Assembly: GCF_022458895.1 (NCBI RefSeq)
Contig: NZ_JAINFL010000001.1
Coordinates: forward strand, 558,001-622,000
Source of the DNA: Roseihalotalea indica
GTDB lineage: Bacteria > Bacteroidota > Bacteroidia > Cytophagales > Cyclobacteriaceae
Direction of reading: 5' to 3'
Length of the DNA: 64,000 bases
Made by a program: the position numbers and the translations under genes. The notes under the pieces were generated by a model. It made no database searches. It saw only the letters and a list, made by a program, of their open reading frames with translations, and was not told the origin of the DNA. Shown one piece after another: positions 36,807 to 45,358 of the stretch; the first letter of the stretch is position 1, and each line of letters opens with the position of its first letter.

Positions 36807-37283
36807 CTAGAAAGATACGCGAGCAGGTGAGGAAGTTTCCAGAGAAGAAATAGATACTCGCTGGAGTAACTTTTCTTCCAGCAAATCTGCCCATGCAAAA
36901 AGGTATTTTACTACATCTTCCCGATGATTATGCCTTAGATAATTACATTCTTCAGGAAGGCGCGCTAAGACTGCTTTGTCGGAAAGTCGTTCCAGGTGTT
37001 TAAAATCAGCAAGCTCCATACCAGCGTCCAGCATTATGGAAATGACTTGATCCATCAGGTAACCACTGGTGGGGCAGAAGTCCATAGCCTGTTCGCTCCA
37101 GTCGCCACCTCGGGTTCGCATAGCGTATTCGTGAATTTCTGCACGCGACAACTGAGTAATTTCCTGAACCAGATGACCACAGTTGCAACTTCCCATATGC
37201 CCCCACTGGTACTGCTGCGATTTTGAAAGCTTCTTTGCAGTTTGGCGAAGGGCCTGGATCAATGCGGGTTTTGGTAGCGCCAT
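36807..37283 (-). CDS. Bacteroidota conserved protein with Cys/His-rich segment, unknown function
   Basis: A 158-residue predicted soluble protein. QYQWGHMGSCNCGHLVQEIT (about 24-43), then TRGGDWSEQAMDFCPTSGYLMDQVISIMLDAGM and LERLSDKAVL, and LRHNHREDVVKYLFAWADLLEEKL near the end. The CxC plus His and the later Cys could bind a metal, but this is only a suggestion. I recall similar proteins in many Bacteroidota genomes annotated as hypothetical. It is flanked by gene-free stretches and is probably monocistronic. Start: ATG at 37283. Confidence 0.8.
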   Translation of the reverse strand: MALPKPALIQALRQTAKKLSKSQQYQWGHMGSCNCGHLVQEITQLSRAEIHEYAMRTRGGDWSEQAMDFCPTSGYLMDQVISIMLDAGMELADFKHLERLSDKAVLARLPEECNYLRHNHREDVVKYLFAWADLLEEKLLQRVSISSLETSSPARVSF

Positions 37284-37529
37284 AATGAATTTCTTTTAAA
37301 GGACTTATCTAATTCACTGAACTGGATAAAGTATGGATAGTTTACGAAGAAATTTAAGAAATCAATATATTAAATAAAAGTAGTCAGCCTGCCTTAGCTT
37401 AAACATTTATTGGCATGCGAGAGGAAGTTCAAGCAGTAAACTGACCTATAAAAGTCACAGGGAGGGTAGCGCAATACTAAAAAACTTTATGACAGACCAG
37501 GAATCTGCGTTATTAACTTTCTGCCTGAC

Positions 37530-38117
37530 CTACTTAGATACGGATACTGATCCGCCTACACTCTCTGGAAATGCTTTAAAAATTTTATCCACCATCTTAT
37601 AAGCCGTCTCGAAACGCTCTTCCGGGTTATTGACCGGGCCAATGCCAAGCCCCCGCCATACTAACGCTTGCTTCTGATTATCAAACATATCGATAATCAT
37701 CGTTCCGGTTTTCTGGATCTGAATTTCTTTGTAGCGGTACTGATTGGTAGGGTACCACCCCCGGTAATAAGGATTGTAAGGCCACATGCGCCCGTAAGCA
37801 CCGTAAGGATCCGCCGACTTAGTTACTTCTTTGCGCTGCTCATCCGTAAGAATATTAAAGGCAATGAGTAGCTCCGGATTTTCTGTATCAATCTGATAAG
37901 CTTTTTGTCTGAGTTGGGCAGTAATACTCTTCCGAATCTCATCGTACAGCACTAGACTAGCCTGGTCCATCTGTTTCTCATCGACCTGCATAAAGGCGAA
38001 CGTCTTGAAGTGATTTACTTCTTGAGCCTCGGGAGCTTCAGAAAGTATTTTAATGGGCGAGCACGCCAAAATAATACTGCTTAGAATGATCAAAAAGAAA
38101 ATATATCGGTATGTCAT
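37530..38117 (-). CDS. DUF4136-type lipoprotein
   Basis: A 195-residue exported protein with a lipoprotein signal (IILSSIILACSP, Cys19). The body (HFKTFAFMQVDEKQ near 42, QLRQKAYQIDTENPELLIAFNI, then an aromatic Tyr/Pro/Trp-rich segment around 125-145, and TMIIDMFDNQKQALVWRGLG) follows the DUF4136 pattern. The role of the family is unknown; it is an envelope lipoprotein in Bacteroidota and Proteobacteria. It lies 64 bases after the quinone oxidoreductase-like gene on the same strand. Confidence 0.85.
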   Translation of the reverse strand: MTYRYIFFLIILSSIILACSPIKILSEAPEAQEVNHFKTFAFMQVDEKQMDQASLVLYDEIRKSITAQLRQKAYQIDTENPELLIAFNILTDEQRKEVTKSADPYGAYGRMWPYNPYYRGWYPTNQYRYKEIQIQKTGTMIIDMFDNQKQALVWRGLGIGPVNNPEERFETAYKMVDKIFKAFPESVGGSVSVSK

Positions 38118-38181
38118 AATGCTTTCCCTCCGGGTATAGAACGTAGAATTGATAGCGTTTTGTGCGATGCTGACACACGAA

Positions 38182-39165
38182 TTAGCTGATTTTTAAGACA
38201 ATTTTTCCGATGTTTTGGTTGGATTCCATCCGCTGATGTGCTGATTTTACCTCCTGCCAGTCCATCACCTGATCAATAACTGGGCGTAGGCGGCCATCCT
38301 GAAAGCGGGGTAGGGCAAATTCGGCAAATGTCTGGGTTAAACTAATCTGATAATCTCGGCTGCGCGAGCGAAGAGTAGAGGCCATAATCTGAAGTCGTTT
38401 GCGAAGCAGGTTGCCCAGGTTAAACTGTTCTAGATGGGTGCCGCCTAAAAGAGCCAGCATCACCATGCGCCCGTCGGTTCTTAGCACCGAAATATTACGC
38501 TCAAAATAGGGAGCGGCGATAAAGTCAATAATTACATCTACTCCTTCGCCATCCGTAATTTTCTTAATTTCTTCCCGAAAGTCCTGATTCTTATAATCAA
38601 TAGCGTAGTGAGCACCTAACTCCCGACAGGCGGCATGTTTTCCCGACGATGCCGTCACGATAATATCGCTCGCATGCATTTCTTTCGCTAATTGTATGGC
38701 TGCTGTACCCACCCCGCTGGCTCCGGCATGAATGAGAATCCGTTCTCCAGCCTGGAGTTTCCCCAGCCAGTTTATTGCCTGAAAAGCCGTCATGAATACT
38801 TCGGGAATAGCCGCGGCTTCTTCCATAGACAGATTATTGGGAACAGGGAGCGCCATATCTTCGTGGATGGCCACATATTCCGCATATCCACCTCCGGGGA
38901 GCAATCCAAATACCGAGTCGCCTTTTTTCCACTTTTCAACCGCTTCCCCAGTTTCAGCCACTTCGCCGCTCATTTCCAAACCCAGGATCGGAGAAGCTCC
39001 TTTCGGCGGTGGATACTTCCCTTCCCGCTGCAAAATATCAGCCCGGTTCACAGCGGTGGCATGCACTTTAACCAGTATTTCGTGCGGGGCGGGCTTCGGA
39101 GTTTCATATTCCCCAATAGATAATTGATTCACCCCACCGGGTGCCTGGACAAGAATAACTTTCAT
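38182..39165 (-). CDS. NAD(P)H:quinone oxidoreductase-like zinc-free medium-chain dehydrogenase
   Basis: A 327-residue MDR-family enzyme that uses NADPH to reduce quinones or similar electrophiles. GroES-like N-terminal domain with HATAVNRADILQREGKYPPP and LGLEMSGEVAETG; Rossmann domain with HAGASGVGTAAIQLAKEM and the end NIGKIVLKI. The NRADILQR and PPPKGAS form is that of the PIG3/TP53I3 branch. No structural zinc Cys cluster is seen. A putative -7 box inside a perfect inverted repeat lies about 60 bases upstream. Confidence 0.88.
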   Translation of the reverse strand: MKVILVQAPGGVNQLSIGEYETPKPAPHEILVKVHATAVNRADILQREGKYPPPKGASPILGLEMSGEVAETGEAVEKWKKGDSVFGLLPGGGYAEYVAIHEDMALPVPNNLSMEEAAAIPEVFMTAFQAINWLGKLQAGERILIHAGASGVGTAAIQLAKEMHASDIIVTASSGKHAACRELGAHYAIDYKNQDFREEIKKITDGEGVDVIIDFIAAPYFERNISVLRTDGRMVMLALLGGTHLEQFNLGNLLRKRLQIMASTLRSRSRDYQISLTQTFAEFALPRFQDGRLRPVIDQVMDWQEVKSAHQRMESNQNIGKIVLKIS

Positions 39166-39221
39166 ACGTTGTTTCTGGTTGCTTACTCTGGCATAACGTG
39201 ATAGAGCAGGAGGTGTTATGT

Positions 39222-39240
39222 AATCAAATTTATTTTGATT
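39222..39240. promoter_or_regulatory. Inverted repeat overlapping a putative -7 box before the quinone oxidoreductase gene
   Basis: Perfect arms AATCAAA and TTTGATT around TTTAT. The minus strand of this segment also reads TAAATTTG (39225-39232), an exact TAnnTTTG match. A repressor bound here would cover the -7 box of the gene starting at 39165. Confidence 0.4.
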
Positions 39241-39334
39241 CTGTGAACACTGCCTATCTCTTGCCTAATATAAGAAAACCTAGGCTTTTGCCCATTTAGC
39301 TATTTCAACGATGAAAATGCATATTCTGGATTGA

Positions 39335-40477
39335 TCAATCCAGCGCCATCCCATCTCTTAGTTCCGGGTCGGCATTTTTGACGATCAGTTCCCCGGCCTG
39401 TAAGGCTCCAAAAACTTCTACCAGCGTATCCAGGGCGCTTCCTTTACTCACTCGTACCCAGTCAGCAACGTTTTCTTTCTTTCGGATAACGTACACCCCT
39501 TCCGACGAAGTAACCACCGAAGAGGCAGGCACAAAAAGCGTAGAGGCGTTTCGGGATACCGGCAGCGTGGCTTCAGCATACATGCCTGCTTTGAGTCGGC
39601 CATCCCGGTTGTCTACGTCAAACTCGGTCAGCATAGAGCGGTTGTGCTCCTGAAGGCTATTGGCACTCCGGGCGTATACGGCCTGGTACTCACGACCCGG
39701 GTCGGCGGTTACTGTAAAAGTCGCTTCGGTGTTCTCCGGTATAGAGTTAGCGAGATTCTCGGGAATGGCTACGGTAAGCCTTAATTTAGATTGGTCTTCC
39801 AGCACAAACATGGGGCTGCCTCCACTGTCAGAAGTACCTACCAATGTTCCCGGACTGACATTTCGCTCAATAATGACACCATCAAAAGGAGCACGAACGG
39901 TCAGGTAACTCACCAGTTGATTTTGGGAGATCAACTGCGCTTGGGCGGCTTCCAGCGCTCCTTGGGAAGAACTGGCTAACGCACTGTCGGCCATCATGCT
40001 GGCATAAGCCTGGTCCAGTTCATTGGCGGATACGGCTCCGGCGGTCTGACTGGTTTCATAGGTTCTGTCGTACGTAAGCTTGCTGGATTTTAAGGTAGCC
40101 TGTTGTTCAATCAGTCGGGCTTCGGCTGCCGCTACATTAGCCTGAGCGTTGCTGAGTGCCGCTTTAATTTCCGGTGCCTCCAGCACAGCCAGTATCTGAC
40201 CGCTTTTTACCAGTGTGCCCCGGTCTACCTGTACATCTCCAACGTATCCTCTTACTTTGGCCGAGATACTCACCCTGTTCCAGGGTTTGAGTTCTCCCGG
40301 CAACACGACCTGTTTGCTGGGTTGCAGGCTGCTTACTTTCGTCAGCGCTACCGTGGGCCTCGGGCTTTGGAGTTGCGTGGTTTCTTTTTGCTTTTTTTCG
40401 GTATGGCAGGAAGTGCTAGCTATTACCAGTAGGATAGCCCAGCATAATGGATGTATTTTCAAGTGCATGGCTTTCAT
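39335..40477 (-). CDS. RND efflux periplasmic adaptor (membrane fusion protein), system 1
   Basis: Adaptor linking the RND permease to the outer membrane channel. 380 residues with a lipoprotein-like N-terminus (LLVIASTSCHTEKK, Cys near 24), a biotinyl-lipoyl half (RGTLVKSGQILAVLEAPEI), a helical hairpin (about 95-165), the second lipoyl half (YLTVRAPFDGVIIERNVSPGTLVG) and beta-barrel and membrane-proximal domains. It is the last gene of the tolC-permease-adaptor operon, 8 bases after the permease. Confidence 0.92.
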   Translation of the reverse strand: MKAMHLKIHPLCWAILLVIASTSCHTEKKQKETTQLQSPRPTVALTKVSSLQPSKQVVLPGELKPWNRVSISAKVRGYVGDVQVDRGTLVKSGQILAVLEAPEIKAALSNAQANVAAAEARLIEQQATLKSSKLTYDRTYETSQTAGAVSANELDQAYASMMADSALASSSQGALEAAQAQLISQNQLVSYLTVRAPFDGVIIERNVSPGTLVGTSDSGGSPMFVLEDQSKLRLTVAIPENLANSIPENTEATFTVTADPGREYQAVYARSANSLQEHNRSMLTEFDVDNRDGRLKAGMYAEATLPVSRNASTLFVPASSVVTSSEGVYVIRKKENVADWVRVSKGSALDTLVEVFGALQAGELIVKNADPELRDGMALD

Positions 40478-40485
40478 GGATTATT

Positions 40486-43400
40486 TTAGGAGTTGGCGTT
40501 TACAAAATATTTACTCTCAGCATCTTCCGGGTCGAGCGATACCGAGTCGAAGCTGGCTTTGGATTGCGTGAGCATAAAGGTGGCGGGTAAGATTAGCAAA
40601 GAAGCGATGGATGAAGCAAACAGTCCACCGATGACCGCTTGGCCCAAGGGTGCTACCTGATCTCCACCCTCGCCCATGCCCGAAGCCATCGGGATCATCC
40701 CGACGATCATGGCGATACTGGTCATCAGAATGGGACGAATCCGGCTGCTGGCGGCCATCAGACTAGCCTGCCGGGCATTATGGACCTCCATCCGCAGGTT
40801 TTCCGCATTGGTAATCAGCAGAATGGCATTGGATACCGATACCCCCACCGACATGATCATACCCATATAGGACTGAAGGTTGAGCGTGGCTCCGCAGATG
40901 AGAAGCATCACCAGCGATCCGGCGATTACGGCGGGCACTGAAGACAGCACCACCAGCGATAATTTAAAAGATTGGTAGTTGGCCGTCAGCAGAAGAAAGA
41001 TAATGGCGATGGCTACCATCAATCCACCCTGTAAACTGGTTAATGTTTCGGTCAGTAGTTGCCCCAGCCCTTTCAGCTCTACAATCATTCCCCTCGGCGG
41101 ATCACCGGCATCCTGAATGGCTGCCGTGACAGCTTTGCTGGCGGCTCCCAGATCTTTATCGTGGATGTTGGCAGTAATAGTCACCAATCGGTTGGGGCCG
41201 CTACGGTCGTACTGGCCGGGAGCAGTTTCTTGCGATAGGGTCGCAACATCGGCGATGGTGGGGCGAATGGTGCCTCGTTGTAGCGGAATGTTGGCGATAT
41301 CATCGGCGGTAGTCATTTCATATTCAGGTATCTGCACCTGCACCTGGTAGGCCAGGCCTTTGGAATTATCCAGCCAGAGGTTCTTATCGGTAAACCGGCT
41401 CGACCAGGTGGCGGCGACCATCGATTTGGCCACCTGGGTAGGAGTAATGCCCATCTGTCCGGCGCGTGCCCGGTCCATGTCAATTTTAAGCACAGGGTAA
41501 TTCATGGGCTGAGCGATCTGCACATCTCGCAGGAACGGTACCTCCTTCATTTCCTCAACAATCTTCAGGGCAAAACGATTGGCTTCGGTAATATCCCCAG
41601 CAGCCACGTTGACCTCGATGGGAGTGGCTGCTCCCTGGCTCATAATTTTGTCTACCAGTTCTATGGGTTCAAAAGAAACCTCCAGACTGGGCAGGTGTTG
41701 GTGAATTCTGGCCCGAAGCTGTTCTTTCAGTTCATCTATATTAAGATCGTATTCTTCATCAATAGCCACCTGCATCACGGCTTCATGGGGACCACTGTTA
41801 AACACAAAGGCCTGAGCCGAGCCATAACTGCTAGGCACATTTCCCACATAGGCCGAGGTAATCGCCACATTCTCTTCTCCTACCTCTGCATCAATCAGGT
41901 CGAGTACCTGTAGCGTCAGGGCTTCGGTGCGCTCTACCCGGGTGCCGTCTGCCGCCCGTATTCTGAGCTGAAACTGGTGACTGTTGGCATGCGGTAGAAT
42001 ATCCGTGCCGATCAGCCAGAAGGCCACTCCAATAACCAGCAGCGTTATTCCAAAGTATACGCCCACCCATAAACGGCCCCGGTCCATAATCTGACCTAGT
42101 CGGGCAAGGTAACGGTTTCGGAAGCGGTCAAACCCGGAAGGCTGTTCTGGGTGACGGTTCTCCTTAATCATGGCTTCATTTTCAGTATAATCTAGGGCCA
42201 GGGTATGGGGTTCTGCGGGATTATGGGTATGAGATTTTAACAGCCAGTTGGATAACACGGGAACCAACGTAAGCGACAGTAGAAATGAGGCAATCATAGC
42301 AAAGCCAACGGCCAACGAAAGAGGCAAGAACATGGCGCGGGGTACGCCGTGCATCACGAAGGCCGGAACAAAGACGGCCAAAATACAAAGCAAAATCAGA
42401 AAAGTCGGAAAAGCAATTTCTTTACAGGCGTCCCAGATAGCCTGTGCTTTCGTTTTCTTCATTTCCAGATGCTGGTGAATATTCTCAATGGTCACTGTGG
42501 CTTCATCGACCAGAATACCGATGGAAAGCGCCAGTCCGCTGAGGGTCATGATGTTGATGGTCTGCTCAAACAGGTTCAAGAGAATCACCGCACTCAGCAC
42601 CGAGATGGGAATGGTGACGACCACGATGATCACACTGCGCCAGTCGCGGAGAAACAACAGCACCATCAGTCCGGTCAGTAAAGCACCCAGGGCTCCTTCG
42701 GTGATCAGACTTTTCAGAGAGTTGGTGACGTACACCGACTGGTCAAATTCATAGGATACATTCACATCTTCCGGCACTGCCTCCTGTAAGCGGGGCAAGG
42801 CTTCTTTAATATTGTTTACCACCGAAAGGGTAGAAGCATCGGATTTCTTTACGACCGGAATATACACCGCTCGTTTTCCCTGAATAAGCGCGTACCCTAC
42901 CGTAATATCTGCTGCATCTTCCACCGTGCCAACGTCCCGGACAAATACCGTGGGACCCGAACCCGTACGGATCGGAACATTCAGAAAGTCCTGAGGGTCT
43001 TCAATCAGGGAGTTGATGGGAGTCATTAGGGTCTGGTCGCCAATCCGGATGTTACCGGCGGGCGAGGGCTGGTTGTTGGCGATAATGGCCTGGATGACTT
43101 CCTCCGGGGTAAGCTTATAGCTGCGCAACTGCTGCGGGTCTACCTTGATGATGATGGAGCGCTGATTACCTCCCAGGGGCGGCGGACTGGATACTCCTTC
43201 AATTTTAGAGAACATAGGCCGCACGCGAGAAGAAGCAAAATCCTGGATCTCGTTCAGCGTACGCGATGCGCTCTCAAACACCAGTTGCCCTACCGGCACC
43301 GAACTGGCATCAAACCGTAGCACCTGAGGAGGTACGGTACCTTCCGGCATGTAGGCTTTGGAACGGGCAATATTGTTGGCCACTTCGGCGGTCGCTTCCC

Positions 43401-43707
43401 CCATGTCGGTACCGGGATAGAACTTCAGCTTGATAATCGACATCCCCTGGATGGTCCGCACCTCCACATCACGCACTCCACCAACATACAGAAAGTGGTC
43501 CTGGTAGCGGGTGGTGATAAAGCCATCCATCTGATCAGGAGCCATACCACCGTAGGGCTGAATGATGTACAGGGAGGGAAGTTCCAGGTCCGGGAAAATA
43601 TCGACCGGGATATTTTGAATGGATAATACCGAGAAAAATAGCACTCCCAGCACGGCCACTACTACAGAAATGGGGCGGCGGAGAGCGGATTTAATGAGTT
43701 GTAGCAT
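40486..43707 (-). CDS. RND efflux permease, system 1 (atypical proton-relay residues)
   Basis: A 1073-residue inner-membrane pump with the twelve-helix, two large periplasmic loop form of the RND family. In AcrB-type pumps TM4 has an Asp-Asp pair and TM10 a Lys that form the proton relay. Here TM4 reads LVDEATVTIEN with Asp401-Glu402, and TM10 reads SVGVSVSNAILL with Ser959 where Lys is usual. That fits a separate RND subgroup. The substrate cannot be told. It is preceded by 8-bp tandem repeats and lies between the outer-membrane factor gene and the adaptor. Confidence 0.93.
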   Translation of the reverse strand: MLQLIKSALRRPISVVVAVLGVLFFSVLSIQNIPVDIFPDLELPSLYIIQPYGGMAPDQMDGFITTRYQDHFLYVGGVRDVEVRTIQGMSIIKLKFYPGTDMGEATAEVANNIARSKAYMPEGTVPPQVLRFDASSVPVGQLVFESASRTLNEIQDFASSRVRPMFSKIEGVSSPPPLGGNQRSIIIKVDPQQLRSYKLTPEEVIQAIIANNQPSPAGNIRIGDQTLMTPINSLIEDPQDFLNVPIRTGSGPTVFVRDVGTVEDAADITVGYALIQGKRAVYIPVVKKSDASTLSVVNNIKEALPRLQEAVPEDVNVSYEFDQSVYVTNSLKSLITEGALGALLTGLMVLLFLRDWRSVIIVVVTIPISVLSAVILLNLFEQTINIMTLSGLALSIGILVDEATVTIENIHQHLEMKKTKAQAIWDACKEIAFPTFLILLCILAVFVPAFVMHGVPRAMFLPLSLAVGFAMIASFLLSLTLVPVLSNWLLKSHTHNPAEPHTLALDYTENEAMIKENRHPEQPSGFDRFRNRYLARLGQIMDRGRLWVGVYFGITLLVIGVAFWLIGTDILPHANSHQFQLRIRAADGTRVERTEALTLQVLDLIDAEVGEENVAITSAYVGNVPSSYGSAQAFVFNSGPHEAVMQVAIDEEYDLNIDELKEQLRARIHQHLPSLEVSFEPIELVDKIMSQGAATPIEVNVAAGDITEANRFALKIVEEMKEVPFLRDVQIAQPMNYPVLKIDMDRARAGQMGITPTQVAKSMVAATWSSRFTDKNLWLDNSKGLAYQVQVQIPEYEMTTADDIANIPLQRGTIRPTIADVATLSQETAPGQYDRSGPNRLVTITANIHDKDLGAASKAVTAAIQDAGDPPRGMIVELKGLGQLLTETLTSLQGGLMVAIAIIFLLLTANYQSFKLSLVVLSSVPAVIAGSLVMLLICGATLNLQSYMGMIMSVGVSVSNAILLITNAENLRMEVHNARQASLMAASSRIRPILMTSIAMIVGMIPMASGMGEGGDQVAPLGQAVIGGLFASSIASLLILPATFMLTQSKASFDSVSLDPEDAESKYFVNANS

Positions 43708-43727
43708 AATATCTTAAATTCAAGGGC

Positions 43728-43775
43728 TGAATGATTGAATGATTGAAGGATTGAATGAGTGAGGGATTGAATGTG
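43728..43775. repeat. Six imperfect 8-bp tandem repeats (TGAATGAT) before the system 1 permease
   Basis: Units TGAATGAT, TGAATGAT, TGAAGGAT, TGAATGAG, TGAGGGAT and TGAATGTG follow without gaps and end 21 bases from the permease start codon. A shorter degenerate copy of the same type lies before the system 2 permease. Confidence 0.8.
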
Positions 43776-43815
43776 GAGTGTGATTTAAAATATGCCCATT
43801 CTCTAAATCTAGGGC

Positions 43816-45210
43816 TTAGTTAAAGGGGCGGATGAAATCGGATAGGTCTCCTTTGGCAGCAGCAAGCATTAGCAGAGATCGCCACACGTTGCTGTAGGCA
43901 ATGGCTACATCGGCCTCGGCTCGGTTCAGCGCGACTACACTTTGCAGCATGGTGGGCAGATCAGTGAGCCCGTTTTTATAGCGGGCATTGGCCTGAAGGT
44001 ACGCCTGTTGGGACGCAGCAAGTTGCACCGGGGCGGTGTTCGCCTGTTCCAGCATCACCTCATATTGCATTTCCGATTCCCGAAGCTGTCGTTTCAGGCG
44101 AAGCTGCTGCTCGTTGTACTGCTCGGTTTGCTGCTGTACGAGGTGTTCGTACTTTTTAAAGCGGTTCCGGGAAGCGGCCAGGTCGGTTGGCGTCCATCTT
44201 ATGGCAGCGCCTATCAGGTAATTATGTACCTGGTAGTCTACGCCGTGGGAAAAGTCAGTGTGATACTCCTGGTCGGTGTTAGAAATACCGGAGCCTCGGG
44301 CCCAGGCTGCCCCTACCAGTGTGATGGCCGGGTAAAATGATCTTTTCATCGCAATACCCCGTTGCTGGGAGGCGGCAATTTTTGCCAGTTGCAATTGTAG
44401 TAGCGGGTTCTCGTTTAGGGATGGTTCGTCCGTTTCCGCTACGTCGGGCAACTCATGAAAGAAGTACATGCTATCAATGGTGACCGATTCCATTTGCGCA
44501 TCACGACCCAGCAGTTCCATCAGTTGGTAGCGGCGGGCATTTTCGTGGCGTTCACTTTCCAGCAGTAGCATGCGGGCTTTCACATACTCGGCATGGGCCA
44601 GCGAACTATCTACTCCGGGGCGTAAGCCGGATCGTACATTGGCATCTACAGCTTCGCTAAAACTGGTGGCTCTTTCCAGATTCCGTTGCTGAATTTGGGT
44701 AAGCTTTTCGGCAATCAGTAGTTGCAGATAGGCATCGGCAGTATGTATCTGATGCTGGAAAATCTCGTTGTCAAGCGCATTTTTGCTCACGGCTACTTCG
44801 GCTCGGGCGGCACTAGTGTTTGCACTAAGCTTCCCAAAACTGTATACATCCCACTCCAGCAGGGCAGAGGTAAAACTCCCGAAAGCTCCTTCGTCTACAT
44901 TCTCGGTGCGGATGCCGCCGGAAGGTGAAATGGTAATTCCATTGGGATAAAAGGCTCCTTCCACATTATTACTGGTAGAAAAAGTATACTGATGCTGCAT
45001 GGACAAGCGGGGTAAGTAGGCATTGGAAACCGCTCTTTTTTCTCGTCCGGAACTTTCCACCGCAGCCTGCTGGGCTTTAATACTCGGATATTTCTCGGTG
45101 GCTTCCTGAAGCACCACGGCCATATCGAGCTGCTGGGCCTGGGTAAAGATGGTTTTACTAATACAAAGCAGTAACAGCAGCAGCTTAAGGTAACTGACAG
45201 CTTTTGACAT
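43816..45210 (-). CDS. TolC family outer membrane efflux channel, system 1
   Basis: Outer membrane factor that forms the exit duct of tripartite pumps. 464 residues with a cleavable signal (LLLLLCISKTIFTQAQ) and the long coiled-coil repeats of the TolC fold, e.g. AQLLEATEKYPSIKAQQ-like first helix (VVLQEATEKYPSIKAQQAAV) and the second repeat ending YKNGLTDLPTMLQSVVALNRAEADV. The ATG at 45210 is used, the preceding TTG is not. First gene of the system 1 operon, divergent from the OmpR-type regulator. Confidence 0.9.
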   Translation of the reverse strand: MSKAVSYLKLLLLLLCISKTIFTQAQQLDMAVVLQEATEKYPSIKAQQAAVESSGREKRAVSNAYLPRLSMQHQYTFSTSNNVEGAFYPNGITISPSGGIRTENVDEGAFGSFTSALLEWDVYSFGKLSANTSAARAEVAVSKNALDNEIFQHQIHTADAYLQLLIAEKLTQIQQRNLERATSFSEAVDANVRSGLRPGVDSSLAHAEYVKARMLLLESERHENARRYQLMELLGRDAQMESVTIDSMYFFHELPDVAETDEPSLNENPLLQLQLAKIAASQQRGIAMKRSFYPAITLVGAAWARGSGISNTDQEYHTDFSHGVDYQVHNYLIGAAIRWTPTDLAASRNRFKKYEHLVQQQTEQYNEQQLRLKRQLRESEMQYEVMLEQANTAPVQLAASQQAYLQANARYKNGLTDLPTMLQSVVALNRAEADVAIAYSNVWRSLLMLAAAKGDLSDFIRPFN

Positions 45211-45247
45211 CAATCAAGTTTTTGGTAGTTAAAAATGAATTTCAACC

Positions 45248-45255
45248 CAAAACTA
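45248..45255 (-). promoter_or_regulatory. Putative -7 element of efflux operon 1
   Basis: Minus strand TAGTTTTG, an exact TAnnTTTG match, 37 bases before the tolC-type start. No TTTG at -33; imperfect TCCA-core half sites at 45264-45283 lie in that position instead, 8 bases away. Confidence 0.5.
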
Positions 45256-45263
45256 GGAGGCAA

Positions 45264-45283
45264 CTCTGGAAAGAAATTGGATT
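45264..45283 (-). promoter_or_regulatory. Candidate response-regulator site on the efflux operon side
   Basis: The minus strand reads AATCCAATT, two bases, TTTCCAGAG. Both units share the TCCA core of the AATCCAGAA repeats on the other side, each matches six of nine positions, and they are 11 bases apart. Confidence 0.45.
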
Positions 45284-45296
45284 ATCAAAGAAGCAA

Positions 45297-45316
45297 AATC
45301 CAGAAAGAATCCAGAA
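45297..45316 (+). promoter_or_regulatory. Candidate OmpR-type operator: two AATCCAGAA repeats 11 bp apart
   Basis: AATCCAGAA occurs at 45297-45305 and again at 45308-45316. Head-to-tail repeats 11 bp apart are the usual site for OmpR/PhoB regulators. It lies 9 bases before the -7 box of the regulator gene and covers its missing -33 region. Confidence 0.6.
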
Positions 45317-45325
45317 TTCAACGCT

Positions 45326-45333
45326 TATCTTTG
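45326..45333 (+). promoter_or_regulatory. Putative -7 element of the OmpR-type two-component operon
   Basis: TATCTTTG, exact TAnnTTTG match, 25 bases before the GTG start. The -33 position has no TTTG but holds the repeated AATCCAGAA sites. Confidence 0.55.
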
Positions 45334-45358
45334 CAGTTTTAATTGAACGTGAGCTGTT

